Positions 36,701 to 42,215 of a stretch of 64,000 nt of DNA are shown here, one piece after another. Every line of letters begins with the position of its first letter. Position 1 is the stretch's first letter. The translations under genes were made by a program, and so were the position numbers. Source of the stretch: Roseimaritima sediminicola. GTDB lineage: Bacteria; Planctomycetota; Planctomycetia; Pirellulales; Pirellulaceae. Below the pieces are notes generated by a model, which saw only the letters and a list, made by a program, of their open reading frames with translations, was not told the DNA's origin and searched no databases. Location: contig NZ_WIAD01000025.1 in NCBI RefSeq assembly GCF_009618275.1, positions 20,909 to 84,908 of the forward strand. The letters run 5' to 3'.

Positions 36701-39693
36701 GTCGACAACGGTGTGATGCCGTCGCCACCGGCACTGAACTCTACCTGTCGCTGCAGCGGACGCGACTGGAACCAGTAGTTGTAGGCGCCACCGGGAACCC
36801 CGTCGCCGTCGCCGTCGAGGGCCACCCCGGGCACGCCAGCGCGACCGCTGTCCAGATCACGGATGACGTCCACTTCGTCGACCTGGGCTTCGAACACGAA
36901 CTGCAGGTCGTACTTGCCCTGGCTGCGTCCGCCGAAACCGCTGCCGGGAATCGTGGGGTCGTACAGGTCGTTGCCACTGGCCGCCACGCCGACGTAATAC
37001 ACGCCGTTTCCAAGCGTCGCGCGAATTCGTGAATCTTCGCTGAAGTAGTCGTCGTTGCGCGACAGCTCGATCAGGTCGCCACCGCTGAGCATCAGCGGAT
37101 TGAAGTCCAAACTCAAACCGCCCACATCCATGCCAGCATCGCCTTTGACAATGCGGCCGGTCACCAACGAGGACGCAAAGGGGTCGTTGTTGATCGCATC
37201 CAGGATGCTGCCCACAGTGACCACCGGCAAACCGGTACTGAGGCTCTGGCGAGGAATCTCGACACGGAACGAGTTTTCCGAAGTCGGCACGACCTCTACG
37301 GCGGTGCTGCCGCCGATGCGGTCGACCTGGGCAAACTCGATCTGCGTCCGGTTCCCCAGCAGCGCCGGGCGGACCGCTTCGAACTCGACCGACAGATCCG
37401 TGCCGACTTCGAAATCGGTCGTCACGGTCGCTTGCTGCTGCTGGTACAACGTCAACGTGGTGTCCAACAGACTGCTGTCGGACAACCGTTCGGCAAAGGT
37501 TTCGGCGGTCAGCAAACCGACCTTATCGCCATCGCCGAGGTCCACTTCAAAGCGGTACAGATCGATATCGATGCTGTCCGGATTGTACAGGTACTTGGCA
37601 TGCAGGATGTCGTGATCGCCCGGGAAGATCGGCTCCAGCGGCCGAGCGGCCATCAGCTCCGTATCGGTTCCGGGGAACGGCCCGGCCGGCAACAACAAGT
37701 CGCGATCCAGATTCGTCAGGTTCTGGTCGATCGTGCCGGTCAGGAACTCAATCGTTCGCGTGGAGAGCGTGGACATGGGCAACTCGCCCGCCTGCTCCAG
37801 CCCCAACACATCGCCGATCCCCAACAGTGCGGTACGGAAGAAACGCTCGCCGTACTGGTTGCTAAACGGAATCTGCGAATTCAACACCACCGCGCTGGTG
37901 GCAAACGTCGGATCGATCCGGATGCCCAAACCGAACCCGGGCGTGACCAACACATTGCCGCCGCGCAGATTGCTCAGATCGCCAACGGCAAACGTGATCC
38001 CTTGATCGGCGGTTTCGGTGAACTGCACCCCGATCTCCGCCGCGTACAACGCCAACGCTTCGCGGACCCGTTCCTTCTGGCCGGGCGTGATGCTGTTGGT
38101 CGCGTCGGCCCCCGTGTTGGTCGTTCCGTAAACCGTCTGGAAGTTATAGGGAATCGTGGTGATGCCCGCGGTTATGTCCGGGGTCAGAAAGTGCGAGATG
38201 TGCTGCCGCAGGCCCGAACCGGCGGAATCATCCAACTGGCGGTGGCCGGGGTCGTCGTTGCCACCGAGCAGCTCCAACAGGTAGGGCTGCGGATCGATCT
38301 GCTCCGAAACGATCAAACTGGTCAGCGTCGCGGTGCTCTCGCCGAACGTGCCCACATCGAAGGCGGTCTCGAAGGTGTCGCCGACGGCCACCACCTCGAG
38401 GGCCGGCAGAAACTCGATCCCCTCGCCGACCGCCGCACCGGGATCGCCGCTGATCCGCACCTCCAACAGCGCGTTGGCTTCGGGCGAAGCCAACATCGCG
38501 TCGCGCACATCGGAGACTTCGGCACCACTGGCCAAACTGATGACGACCTCGCGATCGTTTTCGACCCGCACCGTCGTCGTCGCCGTGCCGGTTCGCTCGA
38601 ACCGCACCGACGCGCCGCTGCCGGCCTCGCCGGCCACGCGCGAGACGAACGTGACGCTGGCCGCGCCACGGGTCAACAGATCGCTGGTGACCGAAGCCAC
38701 CACGGCCACATTCGTAGGCTGGATAATTAATTCGGCCCGATCGTCGACCGCCGTGCCCACGCGCAGGCGGAACGTACCGCCACTGATCGATGCCGGGCCG
38801 GCCGTCACGTTGGCCGCGCCGGCCAGGTTGCTGATGTCGTCCTGGAAGGTCAGCGTCGCGGTGTGGCTGGCCGCGTCGTAGCGGACATTGGTGGGCAGGT
38901 ACAGGTCGTCGTCGGTGGTGCGAACCGTGTCCCGGGTATATAGCAACTGGTAGAAGCGAGGATTTTCCACCGAGCGCAAGGTCGGATTACCGGACGCATC
39001 GTTTTCGGCAAACAACTCGTCTTCGTTAAAGTACACGACGACCTGATCACGACGCTGCTCCAGCGAACCATCGGCCAAGCGGACCACCGGCTGCGGCACG
39101 ACGGCTTCGACCAAAGCCCCCAATCGCAGCTCGAAATCCACCTGCTCTTTCCGCGCGCCGGCTTCGCTGGGCACCAGCAGGTCGCCGGGGCTGCCGTCGG
39201 CCGCCGTATTGCGCAGGCCCACGATTCCACGGCCCGGATCATCGAAACCAAAGACTTCGATGCGGTAACGATCGTCCGGCAAGGCGTTGGGAAAGCGTAC
39301 CAGGACCTCGTTGGACGCTTCGCTATTGACCACGACCGAACCATCGGGCAGCGACACGACCTGGTCGTCGGCCGTGCCGAGCGCGCCGTCCTCGCCGGCT
39401 CGCGTGATCCGGATCGCGTCGGTCGTTGCGGAACTGATCGATTGATCTTCGTCAAAGCGGAAGGTCAACAAGCGAGGCGACACCTCGCGGACCGTACCAT
39501 CGATGATCAACGCCCCCTCGTTGGGCTGGATACCGATCAACTGGGGACCGGCCAACAGCTGACGCTGCTCCAGTTTCTCCAGCAGATTGCGGCGCCGCGC
39601 ATCACGCGTGGCCCTCTGGGGACGGGTGCCCGTCTTGAGTGCGGAATTGCGAAGCGATTCGAGCAGCGAGCGTTGCCGTTTACGGGAGGCCAT
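21748..39693 (-). CDS. Giant (5981 aa) extracellular paralogue with degenerate metzincin site and intact dockerin
   Basis: This is the tandem paralogue of the downstream giant protein with nearly the same domain order. LEQRQLLA sits at residues 41-48 after a basic leader, followed by an Ig-like segment. The metzincin region aligns with its neighbour (FFxxAL…G-x-x-x-G…LP), but the zinc motif reads LGIGDVLGLEQ at 624-634, so all three His and the catalytic Glu are gone. PPC-like domains and beta-helix repeats follow (for example DDRYGIGGTFDTNN). A choice-of-anchor-L type domain lies at about 2878-3108, with SEEYVGDA and GDGESDA motifs. About eight to ten TFEF modules come next, then GEVED (about 4811-5101), cadherin-like repeats, a compact dockerin (about 5797-5858), and a low-complexity tail with repeated QGER/QGEA. 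The ribosome site AAGG lies 7-8 bases before the ATG. Probably structural or adhesive rather than enzymatic. Confidence 0.9.
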   Translation of the reverse strand: MASRKRQRSLLESLRNSALKTGTRPQRATRDARRRNLLEKLEQRQLLAGPQLIGIQPNEGALIIDGTVREVSPRLLTFRFDEDQSISSATTDAIRITRAGEDGALGTADDQVVSLPDGSVVVNSEASNEVLVRFPNALPDDRYRIEVFGFDDPGRGIVGLRNTAADGSPGDLLVPSEAGARKEQVDFELRLGALVEAVVPQPVVRLADGSLEQRRDQVVVYFNEDELFAENDASGNPTLRSVENPRFYQLLYTRDTVRTTDDDLYLPTNVRYDAASHTATLTFQDDISNLAGAANVTAGPASISGGTFRLRVGTAVDDRAELIIQPTNVAVVASVTSDLLTRGAASVTFVSRVAGEAGSGASVRFERTGTATTTVRVENDREVVISLASGAEVSDVRDAMLASPEANALLEVRISGDPGAAVGEGIEFLPALEVVAVGDTFETAFDVGTFGESTATLTSLIVSEQIDPQPYLLELLGGNDDPGHRQLDDSAGSGLRQHISHFLTPDITAGITTIPYNFQTVYGTTNTGADATNSITPGQKERVREALALYAAEIGVQFTETADQGITFAVGDLSNLRGGNVLVTPGFGLGIRIDPTFATSAVVLNSQIPFSNQYGERFFRTALLGIGDVLGLEQAGELPMSTLSTRTIEFLTGTIDQNLTNLDRDLLLPAGPFPGTDTELMAARPLEPIFPGDHDILHAKYLYNPDSIDIDLYRFEVDLGDGDKVGLLTAETFAERLSDSSLLDTTLTLYQQQQATVTTDFEVGTDLSVEFEAVRPALLGNRTQIEFAQVDRIGGSTAVEVVPTSENSFRVEIPRQSLSTGLPVVTVGSILDAINNDPFASSLVTGRIVKGDAGMDVGGLSLDFNPLMLSGGDLIELSRNDDYFSEDSRIRATLGNGVYYVGVAASGNDLYDPTIPGSGFGGRSQGKYDLQFVFEAQVDEVDVIRDLDSGRAGVPGVALDGDGDGVPGGAYNYWFQSRPLQRQVEFSAGGDGITPLSTIRIEGGQGVERVYQFVPQGSTGDPRFTSVIYRTDDSAAVLAIKLRQAINTNTGSTGVSAASSNGILTLSNEREIDLSPGFVGAEVHGKTIFVDKLAGPNADGTTARPFNNISSSDVANAFDAAEPGDIVRIVGNGGSDQTLATEADNFAYEFGFAETAGQILEDGAAMEVPQGVTTMIDAGAVFRFRNSRISVGSSDLLVDRSDGALQVLGTPRLLDVNGNVTSEDGSVIFTSTRDRSAGQALPANSPPAAPGDWGGLVFRSDFDDAQGRLNLEDEGIFLQYVNHADIRFGGGGNVKVGGFQQIVNPIQIIDTRPTITFNRISRSAGAAMSAAPNSFEETSYQAPRYQQAGAFTSDYDRVGPDIHFNELIQNSFNALFVRVDTLLGSEPRELTLAGRFDDTDVVHVLAENLKLAGTPGGAITDGIQPAVDLINAASRDGGTLTPGDYAYRITFVDANGFESLPSDASSTFTVANGDNAILLSNLPPAAEGYQTRRVYRASLGGPHPGEFRLVREIDASSSTFFDDGQTTEGVLDLTRNGTRGRLDASLVFDPGLVTKLIGSRLELGVGTQVLAEGLPGQEVVFTSISDDRYGIGGTFDTNNNGNPAGDAKPGDWGGIYVGPTAHLSLDNGVVAYGGGLTRIEGSFKAFNPIELQQGTGRITDTVFSDNANGQGGQGPTGRFGRLANTPATIFVRGSQPTVVNNQFINNGGSVIDIDANSMVADLRPDIGRQTGGIERLSTLDDNSGPLVRRNRYDNNDINGMEIRGATLTVESIWDDTDIVHVVYDPIVVDNMHSAGGLRLESRPDESLVVKFSGGATPYAAEPGTGLTAKGTPTDIRDRIGGTLHIIGQPGFPVVLTSLKDDTVGAGVKPDGSRQTDTNNDDLDSRPEPNDWRGILLDEYSNDRNVETVLELESSVVEARGTNGTVGTAQVLGDLAPNFYSTDEYLRLGFTVDGYLASPSDVDVYNFTGEAGTVVWFDIDKTTHSLDTVIELLDSDGNLLARSNNSTGEVTDPSGIVIRSPLVEGRVGPLARGDEAFHRLGVEGQYKDYGTTNPRDAGFRVALPGVTGSRSAYSFRIRSASVQPDDVGGGTTHGAYTVQLRLREDQEFGGSVVRFADIRYANHGVHMRGVMQNSPLLGDAQENEEVDDFRSSNDSLVFDQDRTGNRPQYLGNLLETDDVSLTVGGNLFSSGDVDFYKFDIDYEDLPGEFNPLQHFSTVFDVDYADGLARPDTSLAVFWDPDGEVDQNFNRERARLVLWSEDGNIGEDQTSPLGPDPAELFERGSLGSGDPFIGPVSVPATGVYYVAVVSDSRAPSELLNNPTVRRDPLPSVARIADDQIDTTGAHTAEPPAVPVLIPRTGLPADWQIGNQRSANGGHGDPQYFDNTNTGLTNPGPTIVNEFERNDPQLSRAQNLEFYDWNLSYDGDVGDTSRNTSLLYPWIKVRGTGDGTIDAYSFTVPADGKVIIDVDEVSNGFTQEDDESPFLPADLRLVVVDSAGTIVGTDDSSPASFGAGGSDSSRDPFLELDLTAGTYTFALGLDDLSFSDGAFTGEGVTDQTLYTVNVSVEGHSFRPNFGANQALQFVPATTAPSTFETNAFNLGNYTAQDQPYLYFNYYLAETAFTSLEVQAVTDSGTFALPFAFQQNYFGSFRQARISLDPVVGQDNIRLQFVAQSNRVASPASPPLTLDDFVIGFAERGERISNASPGQDGFSFTGSSSSILQGEYQLEIRQGASYSTSQNATPQQVLTETFDTNARLAPESVTLIAPAGRDLRDGDFFELSDGATTVRFEFNSTGGVSLGSLPVPFTASDTDYEVAQAIRNAINGSTVQAVLNIEASTSGGIDNGPSRDNRIDLFGPVEADFNAVQPTPLVVTAQNDPVQLADAVSGGGIARLGGETASGGAGLGQFVDGAYSINLDRGVILSTGRAADAAGPNLSETTSGTASGSGDADLDAATGIASVDSSSFAFDFQLAGSSPSHVYLQAVFASEEYVGDATAPEDQVAVLITDLDFGGTVNLALTPSSDPVNSTSIAPGSSLYNDNSPSRGGKQLNEFGLDGYSQVLTFSTENTDSGSMMLQPGRRYSIKFVVGDGESDAIDSALFLGAESFSTTAPADVNRAADPATGRVTFDARVQNSFGDRNVARTQTQIIIDSSTISHSHVYGIWSEPARRKIDFTDARYDNPLFGSQTFVNDYIQTARLGNTGMGAVRNLPTLNDSVIGGLAPGPYIVNNIIDDAQLAGVNIQGELRPWVIDPDSSILDPDSVAVPAGTCVVHHIGDCVVDGALLTIDAGRTRVVFEFEDIQSGPGGGGDGVRDGHIPIYYRPEAGTQKNRRNYGYNKHELLLSIREAILASPLVQNDMVQLVDPVIANNVVTSSPIDRIRNDFNFFNRFTTYQEPALYLYGATNVYMTAGIPVATYQAPIHEGVQPFARLVNNTIVGRDGTLSTAAGSATDEPNDTIATAVETQMGVSHTPDLYTTSGTIGDNQLLDADQDVDFFKVELNVGDRLRVNVDTDGSVDTVLRLFNSSGQVVTFYDAQNNPLTVSNNAAAPGETVGVDPYIDYTATGKDSYYVAISASGNDQYDSLSLGQRLPGSGTGDYDLSIEVLAPRQFVIDAQAGSAYSDGDQFTIYQVPDLPAGKQAPVAAGANAVVFEFVSGTGGSSAGTIPINFDADYTPADMALAIAGAINGFVNNPRLPNHEETDLPDGRSGPIDRVTAQVLGGIAADDQFLENFTLRPHHAGSNATAPENIGSDSRNGYGFDDVDTGRLSVTSSGEGETERYVIVKRAAHIDPNGSIRLDPVPGRNNDQLIPETGVLATQGASPTLLNNVIINTNGAVVNEETRFNGFGPNRGTDRHPKKGEVVVGGSIFQATESENLLFRTIPRFFTRDIGIEAGPTNTNNPSDDFNVVLNVGADSLVNPLGGDFLPIGGSLVIDSAIDSLAERSAFATLKQSLGIAVSPILAPNRDNSGQLRADDPDTQTPPGLGANVFKDRGALDLADFVGPVATLDVPKDNDAEGVDTDPAVSFLQLSDGSYSQFRIQLTDAGDASDPFPGSGIDDDTVVGPDIPGLRKEGAAVTVFENGRLLTEGIDYRFAYDATKNQIRLTPLAGIWRNDRSYRIQLNNEDRFVVIAPSAATINDGDQLTITDNNGGVISLEFEAGYEVELPEILTLIVPPAGTGAGGISDSDRFVIDDGTNAPVTFEFDLATENNILPGSVRVPYNLSDSPADLAAAVATAISSQTGLNVDVTVQGSEVLIGAESGASVDAFDSGLLQTGKTLALQPPAAGAGPGGIQDGETFTINDGTRTVTFEFNSTGGVQAGNVAVSVAGATQAVTVSQAIQQAIAGTNLNASPVLVGDRLLLGLPAGASATAGAGQLRVVGLSQTLTDGTTLTFTPTDGGDDVVFELNRTDTANNDGVAPGSVAVDYTRNTTADQLAQRIAAAIRAENIAGVTPSVVEAIGNGVVAIGGDPGLGLTATGSSGLVVTGEPGVADFSNLQIFGSLELILPQLGGPSITPGSQFALANADGSQTVTFEFTESGVANDPNAVPITYNVNDSVDVVVAATVAAINGTSLGINAATDPARPQVVLLGQIDDAQVQTLNSGFSTRRGTVNDGDYITISQGSESRTFEFDLAVSGGGLTQPGAVPVTFQAGSSADVVASALAAAIRNNRGQLRLDPVANGDQVLLNDVPGTNVNVFNAPTLLLSGVPGRATPILVNRSFSSVQIKEALIDAINRINDNVRPGDPPFTDVRAVDRGGDTLFVENAQSIGPEVQNYFLQSIADEAGRDLKPNRADNTTQFTILMNEISLDFGDAPDPVSGVRGRYPTLFDVDGARHVIGLGPVLGSRVDGDVDGQPTTLADGDDTSIDVVGSTGSSFVVTQQSGSVTVAVTAGVDGDTLTLDTGTARATFEFDTDGIFEEDNFAVAVQPGETMGEALLRAFEESPLRPAELVAGSDSLQVIVDDEDGVSFPDGVAFPGVQDPVAVFNNSPGFRTPITVTVTGTGILDAWVDFNGDGDWLDPGEKIIGRGIDTFDADGNLVSPLFVDDGQGLTRTFSIAVPTTTAAPLGPLTTYARFRLSAEGDLAPTGLALSGEVEDYLVRVLPGQPPAVPVGYQLTYDALEDTRLDAFDADGSTPPDNNNGILAGIVDPDGDPIAVYREDVGPRRLENAAGNGGDLVLNSDGTFSFTPDPDFAGQLSFTARVTDVRGMGREGEQLVSPNRVNVVLNVQSVNDPPQLVGAGPNFTLNEDEVRVFTAAELTDGVFSPGPANESDQALIIKTVGYDNNGTFVPFASAQGGSLQILDDGTSVRYTPPADYNGSTPDTFVYTVEDVPTGAGEVPELGNAPATATITLNAVNDPPTAVDDVYAATEDDPDGLKIPIDGTNGILDNDSAGPADEDQTLNLVLTDFPMMTARGGSVRYVAASGSEPAHLLYMPAANFSGADQFTYRVSDSDGAIGSATVVINVGGANDPAQFIGINGQVGEDSITRNEAGATPVVVTYDLNTWFSDPEGDPLSFVVTTSDADVVTAEVSGSQLRLTYPPYGFGTATLTVTADNLPAGTAPSTQVTIPVTVNNVPNPPRLIGTLNPLSGQEDTDVVADLSTVFEDPDRTQLTYRVVSPASFANSPLIESIEFDGDQMTIKLRQDANGSATVTIGATDDVNNPAREVTDTFTLNIAPVQDAPTGVADFYNVALGARLSVLDPQQGVLANDFDPDGDDFNLELVSGPSRGTVDLRADGTFVYQNTDGEIGDTDVFTYRLLDATGASDPISVTINLGRSSYQNPSPNTMEQLDNGTLVNTDVSADGFLAPNDLLLVINQLNRTGSISVSELNTPPPPYVDVDGDGQVLPKDAAIVLNALNRQSRQRNASPQGEAAQGEAVAGTTVSYAAIDPVNLPQSNRVVSGPQRTERVQGERAQGERVQSENAAADGSSNWQAGFVAVDNRVESAVDQLVAGLRSGGETDRQEAATDSALSELLDEISVDLP
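22125..22320 (-). other. Dockerin type I domain, uninterrupted (within giant gene 2)
   Basis: Two calcium-loop repeats, DVSADGFLAPNDLLLVIN and DVDGDGQVLPKDAAIVLN, are separated by a linker of about 18 residues. This is the ordinary spacing and serves as the control for the split dockerin of the neighbouring gene. No cohesin gene is present in the window. Confidence 0.8.
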
Positions 39694-40148
39694 AAACCAA
39701 CCTTACGAAGCGTGTTGCAGCTGGCCGTTCGAGGAACAACCAGCGGGGATTAGTTCAGTCGTTGTTTGCCGGTGGCGCGAAGGAGGTCCGCCAATAAAAG
39801 CAGTTGCGAGTATAGTTGGGGCCGCAGAGCCCGCAAATTTCCGGTCCGAAATGACGCATTCAAACGTCGTGGCGGACCCGAACATGTGCGGCTGTAGTGA
39901 TCAAACGGTCTACGACGCCCCCCCCGCACCCGGCGGGCCACCGTCGGCCCCGCAGGCCCCCTCTCAATCGGGACAGACTTTCGCGTCGAGCCTTGGACGC
40001 CAGGAAAAATGGAAAGTTCCCCAGAAAAACTTCCCAATCGTTACGGTTCCTCCGAGCGCATCGACCCATTTTCGCCCTTCTCCCGCTTGCCTCGGGCGGT
40101 AGAATACAGCTTCGACACCACGCAGTTCGCTTTCGGGGAACGTCCGCG
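39694..40148. other. Intergenic region between divergent giant gene 2 and the TPR gene
   Basis: These 455 bp separate two divergently transcribed starts and must contain both promoters. I see C- and G-rich tracts near 39918-39965 but no clear -35/-10 pair, RNA gene or conserved site. Confidence 0.5.
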
Positions 40149-40709
40149 ATGAACGACCACCGCTTTCAAGGCTGCCAGCAACTGGAACAGGCTGAAGGTT
40201 ACCTGCAGCTGATTACGTCCGTGGCTTCCAAACTGGGCCTGCGACCCGCCCTGAGGCGACAGTTGGCGTTGAAATCTCTGCGAATGGCTCGCGATGCCCC
40301 GGTCCCCGAAGTCCTGGCATGGCGCCGATTGCTGGTGATGGGGCAATGCCTGCGGTTGCTGCGGCGCTATGGCGCGGCCGCCGGTTGTCTCTGGAAAGCC
40401 GCCCGCGACCAACCGCATCGGCCCGGGATCTGGCTGGCTCTCGGTTGGTGCCTCCGCCGAACCGGACGCCTCGACCACGCCGTCACCGTGGTGACCCGCG
40501 GCCTGTACTTCACGCCCGATAACGCGGCGCTGCACTTCAACCTGGCCTGCTACTTGGCGGCCATGGGCCAGGGCGACGACGCGATCACCGAACTGGTCTG
40601 GGCCCTGGACCTGGAACCGGAACTTCGCTGCCGGATCGACGCCGAAGCCGACTTCGATCCCATCCGCTTCGACCCCGCCTTCCAAGCTCTCAGCCATCTG
40701 GCCGTGTGA
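40149..40709 (+). CDS. Small tetratricopeptide-repeat protein
   Basis: A protein of 186 residues. I chose the ATG at 40149 because a GGGGA ribosome site lies about 10 bases upstream and the longer in-frame extension (to 39897) is Pro/Arg-rich and unlike protein. Three TPR units are visible in the second half, each with the usual small/aromatic pattern. They begin near WRRLLVMGQCLRLLRRYG, PGIWLALGWCLRRTG and AALHFNLACYLAAMGQ, and end in Pro. There is no signal peptide or membrane segment, so it should be a cytoplasmic protein-protein adaptor. It is a single-gene unit facing cobL with hairpin repeats between. No specific function can be assigned. Confidence 0.8.
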   Translation: MNDHRFQGCQQLEQAEGYLQLITSVASKLGLRPALRRQLALKSLRMARDAPVPEVLAWRRLLVMGQCLRLLRRYGAAAGCLWKAARDQPHRPGIWLALGWCLRRTGRLDHAVTVVTRGLYFTPDNAALHFNLACYLAAMGQGDDAITELVWALDLEPELRCRIDAEADFDPIRFDPAFQALSHLAV

Positions 40710-40720
40710 CGCCGCTGCAC

Positions 40721-40840
40721 GTAGCCGAAGTCGCCAGACTTTGGATCGCAGCTGAAGTCGCCAGACTTTGGACCGTAGCTGACGAGCTACTTGGTTTCTG
40801 TCTCGGCTGGGACAGCCGAGCTACTTTGGACAGCCGAGCT
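40721..40840. repeat. Hairpin repeat cluster between TPR gene and cobL
   Basis: Two imperfect copies of the word gtagccgaagtcgccagact start at 40721 and about 40749. They are followed by the ctcggctg-gga-cagccgag hairpin at 40802-40820 and a half copy just after it. The same two elements occur together at the right edge of the window (63931-63991), so they travel as one composite unit placed at gene ends. Confidence 0.8.
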
Positions 40841-40847
40841 GGTTTGT

Positions 40848-42089
40848 TTACCGGCCGGCGGAAATTAAAAACGTTGGGTTTAGGGCTTCGAACCGGGTGC
40901 GATCCAGCTGGTACTGTCCGCGAGCGATGTTGATCATCCGCACCTCCGGCACCAGATCGGCCGCGTCCAGTTCCTGCTGAACCGCCAGCAGATTGTCCGG
41001 ACTGGACACGTTGATCACGATCCGCCCCTGCGGCGGCAACCGCTTGATCGCCTGACGCACCAAACCGGGCACGGCACGGCCGCTGCCGCCCACGAAGATC
41101 GCGTCGGGATCCGGCAAGTCGTCGAAGGCTTCGGGCGCCTGAGCGTGAACCGGAACCAGCGAGGGGACATCGAAGGTGCGCGCGTTCTCGACCATCAGGC
41201 CGTAATCCTCCGCGTCCATCTCGATCGCGTACACCTTGCCGCGACGGGCGATCGAGGCCGCCTCGATCGCCAGGGAACCGCTGCCCGCGCCCACGTCCCA
41301 GACCGTGCTGTCGGCCTGCAGCGACATCTCGGCCAGGGCGATGCAGCGAACCTCGACGGGAGTCAACAAACCACGTTTGGGCCGCGACTGCAGAAACCGG
41401 TCATCGGCGTTTCCGAACAGACGCTGCTTGCCGTGACCGGCCGGCCGGTCGGCCGATCCGCGCCGCCGGACCAAGACCATCACGTTCAGCGGCGCAAACG
41501 TCTGCCCCTTGATGTCCTGCAGGTCGCCCTGGGTGACGGTTTCGGCCGGAGAACCCAGGTTTTCGCAGACGTACACGGTGAAGTAATCGATCCGGCGGTC
41601 CAGCAACGCTTCGGCGACCACCGACGGGGTCAGCTGCTCGGTGGTGAACAATCCCACGCGTTCGGCCGTGCGCACCGTGTCCACGACCCGGTCCAGCGGC
41701 TGGGTGGCCAGGTTCGTCAGGTAGGCGTCATCCCAACTCTCCTTCACTCGGGCAAACGCCAACTGCATGCTGCTGACGTGCGGCAGCACCTCAAAGCGAT
41801 CCTTGCCCAGGGTGTCGGTCAAGTAGCGAGCGATGCCATAGAACAGCGGGTCGCCGACCGCCAGCAGCGCCGCCCGCCGCGAGCCCACCTGCTCGAGCGA
41901 CTCGCGAAGCTGCTGCAGGTCGGTGCCGATTTCCAGCCGCTGCTCCGGGCCGATACTGATGCGTTTCAGCAGGTTCGCGGGCCCCAACAAAACATCGGCC
42001 TGTTCGATCTGTTGGCGGGCGTGCCCGGTCAGGCCGTCCTGGCCATCGTCGCCGACGCCGATGATCTGGATGCGAGGTGCGGAGTTCAA
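40848..42089 (-). CDS. cobL: Precorrin-6Y C5,15-methyltransferase (decarboxylating), CobL / CbiE-CbiT fusion
   Basis: This enzyme of cobalamin (vitamin B12) corrin-ring synthesis methylates C5 and C15 and decarboxylates the C12 side chain, using SAM in the cytoplasm. The CbiE half (about residues 1-215) shows GVGDDG near the start and the family motif GDPLFYGI near 75. The CbiT half (about 235-413) shows GLLTPVEVR near 241 and the SAM-binding motif DVGAGSGSLAIEA near 266. The length of 413 is normal for the fused form. I chose TTG 42089 because GAAAGGA lies about 8 bases upstream and the protein then begins right before the first beta strand; the longer frame runs back into the divergent ABC gene. 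No other corrin gene is in the window, so this step stands alone here. Confidence 0.92.
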   Translation of the reverse strand: MNSAPRIQIIGVGDDGQDGLTGHARQQIEQADVLLGPANLLKRISIGPEQRLEIGTDLQQLRESLEQVGSRRAALLAVGDPLFYGIARYLTDTLGKDRFEVLPHVSSMQLAFARVKESWDDAYLTNLATQPLDRVVDTVRTAERVGLFTTEQLTPSVVAEALLDRRIDYFTVYVCENLGSPAETVTQGDLQDIKGQTFAPLNVMVLVRRRGSADRPAGHGKQRLFGNADDRFLQSRPKRGLLTPVEVRCIALAEMSLQADSTVWDVGAGSGSLAIEAASIARRGKVYAIEMDAEDYGLMVENARTFDVPSLVPVHAQAPEAFDDLPDPDAIFVGGSGRAVPGLVRQAIKRLPPQGRIVINVSSPDNLLAVQQELDAADLVPEVRMINIARGQYQLDRTRFEALNPTFLISAGR

Positions 42090-42157
42090 AGCGGTTTTCC
42101 TTTCAAACCGAGTGTCAGGGACAAGCCAGGTCGCTAGAATTGTGACCGCCCGCCCAG

Positions 42158-42189
42158 CTTCTTGGCAACAAGGCTTCTTGGCAACAAGG
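42158..42189. repeat. Two perfect tandem copies of a 16-bp word in the cobL/ABC divergent region
   Basis: The word cttcttggcaacaagg occurs twice without a gap (42158-42173 and 42174-42189). Each copy can form a short CTTG-GCAA-CAAG hairpin. It lies 27 bp upstream of the likely ABC gene start and about 70 bp upstream of cobL, so an operator is possible, as is a simple duplication. Confidence 0.6.
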
Positions 42190-42215
42190 GTTACCGCATC
42201 AACCAACGAGAACAA

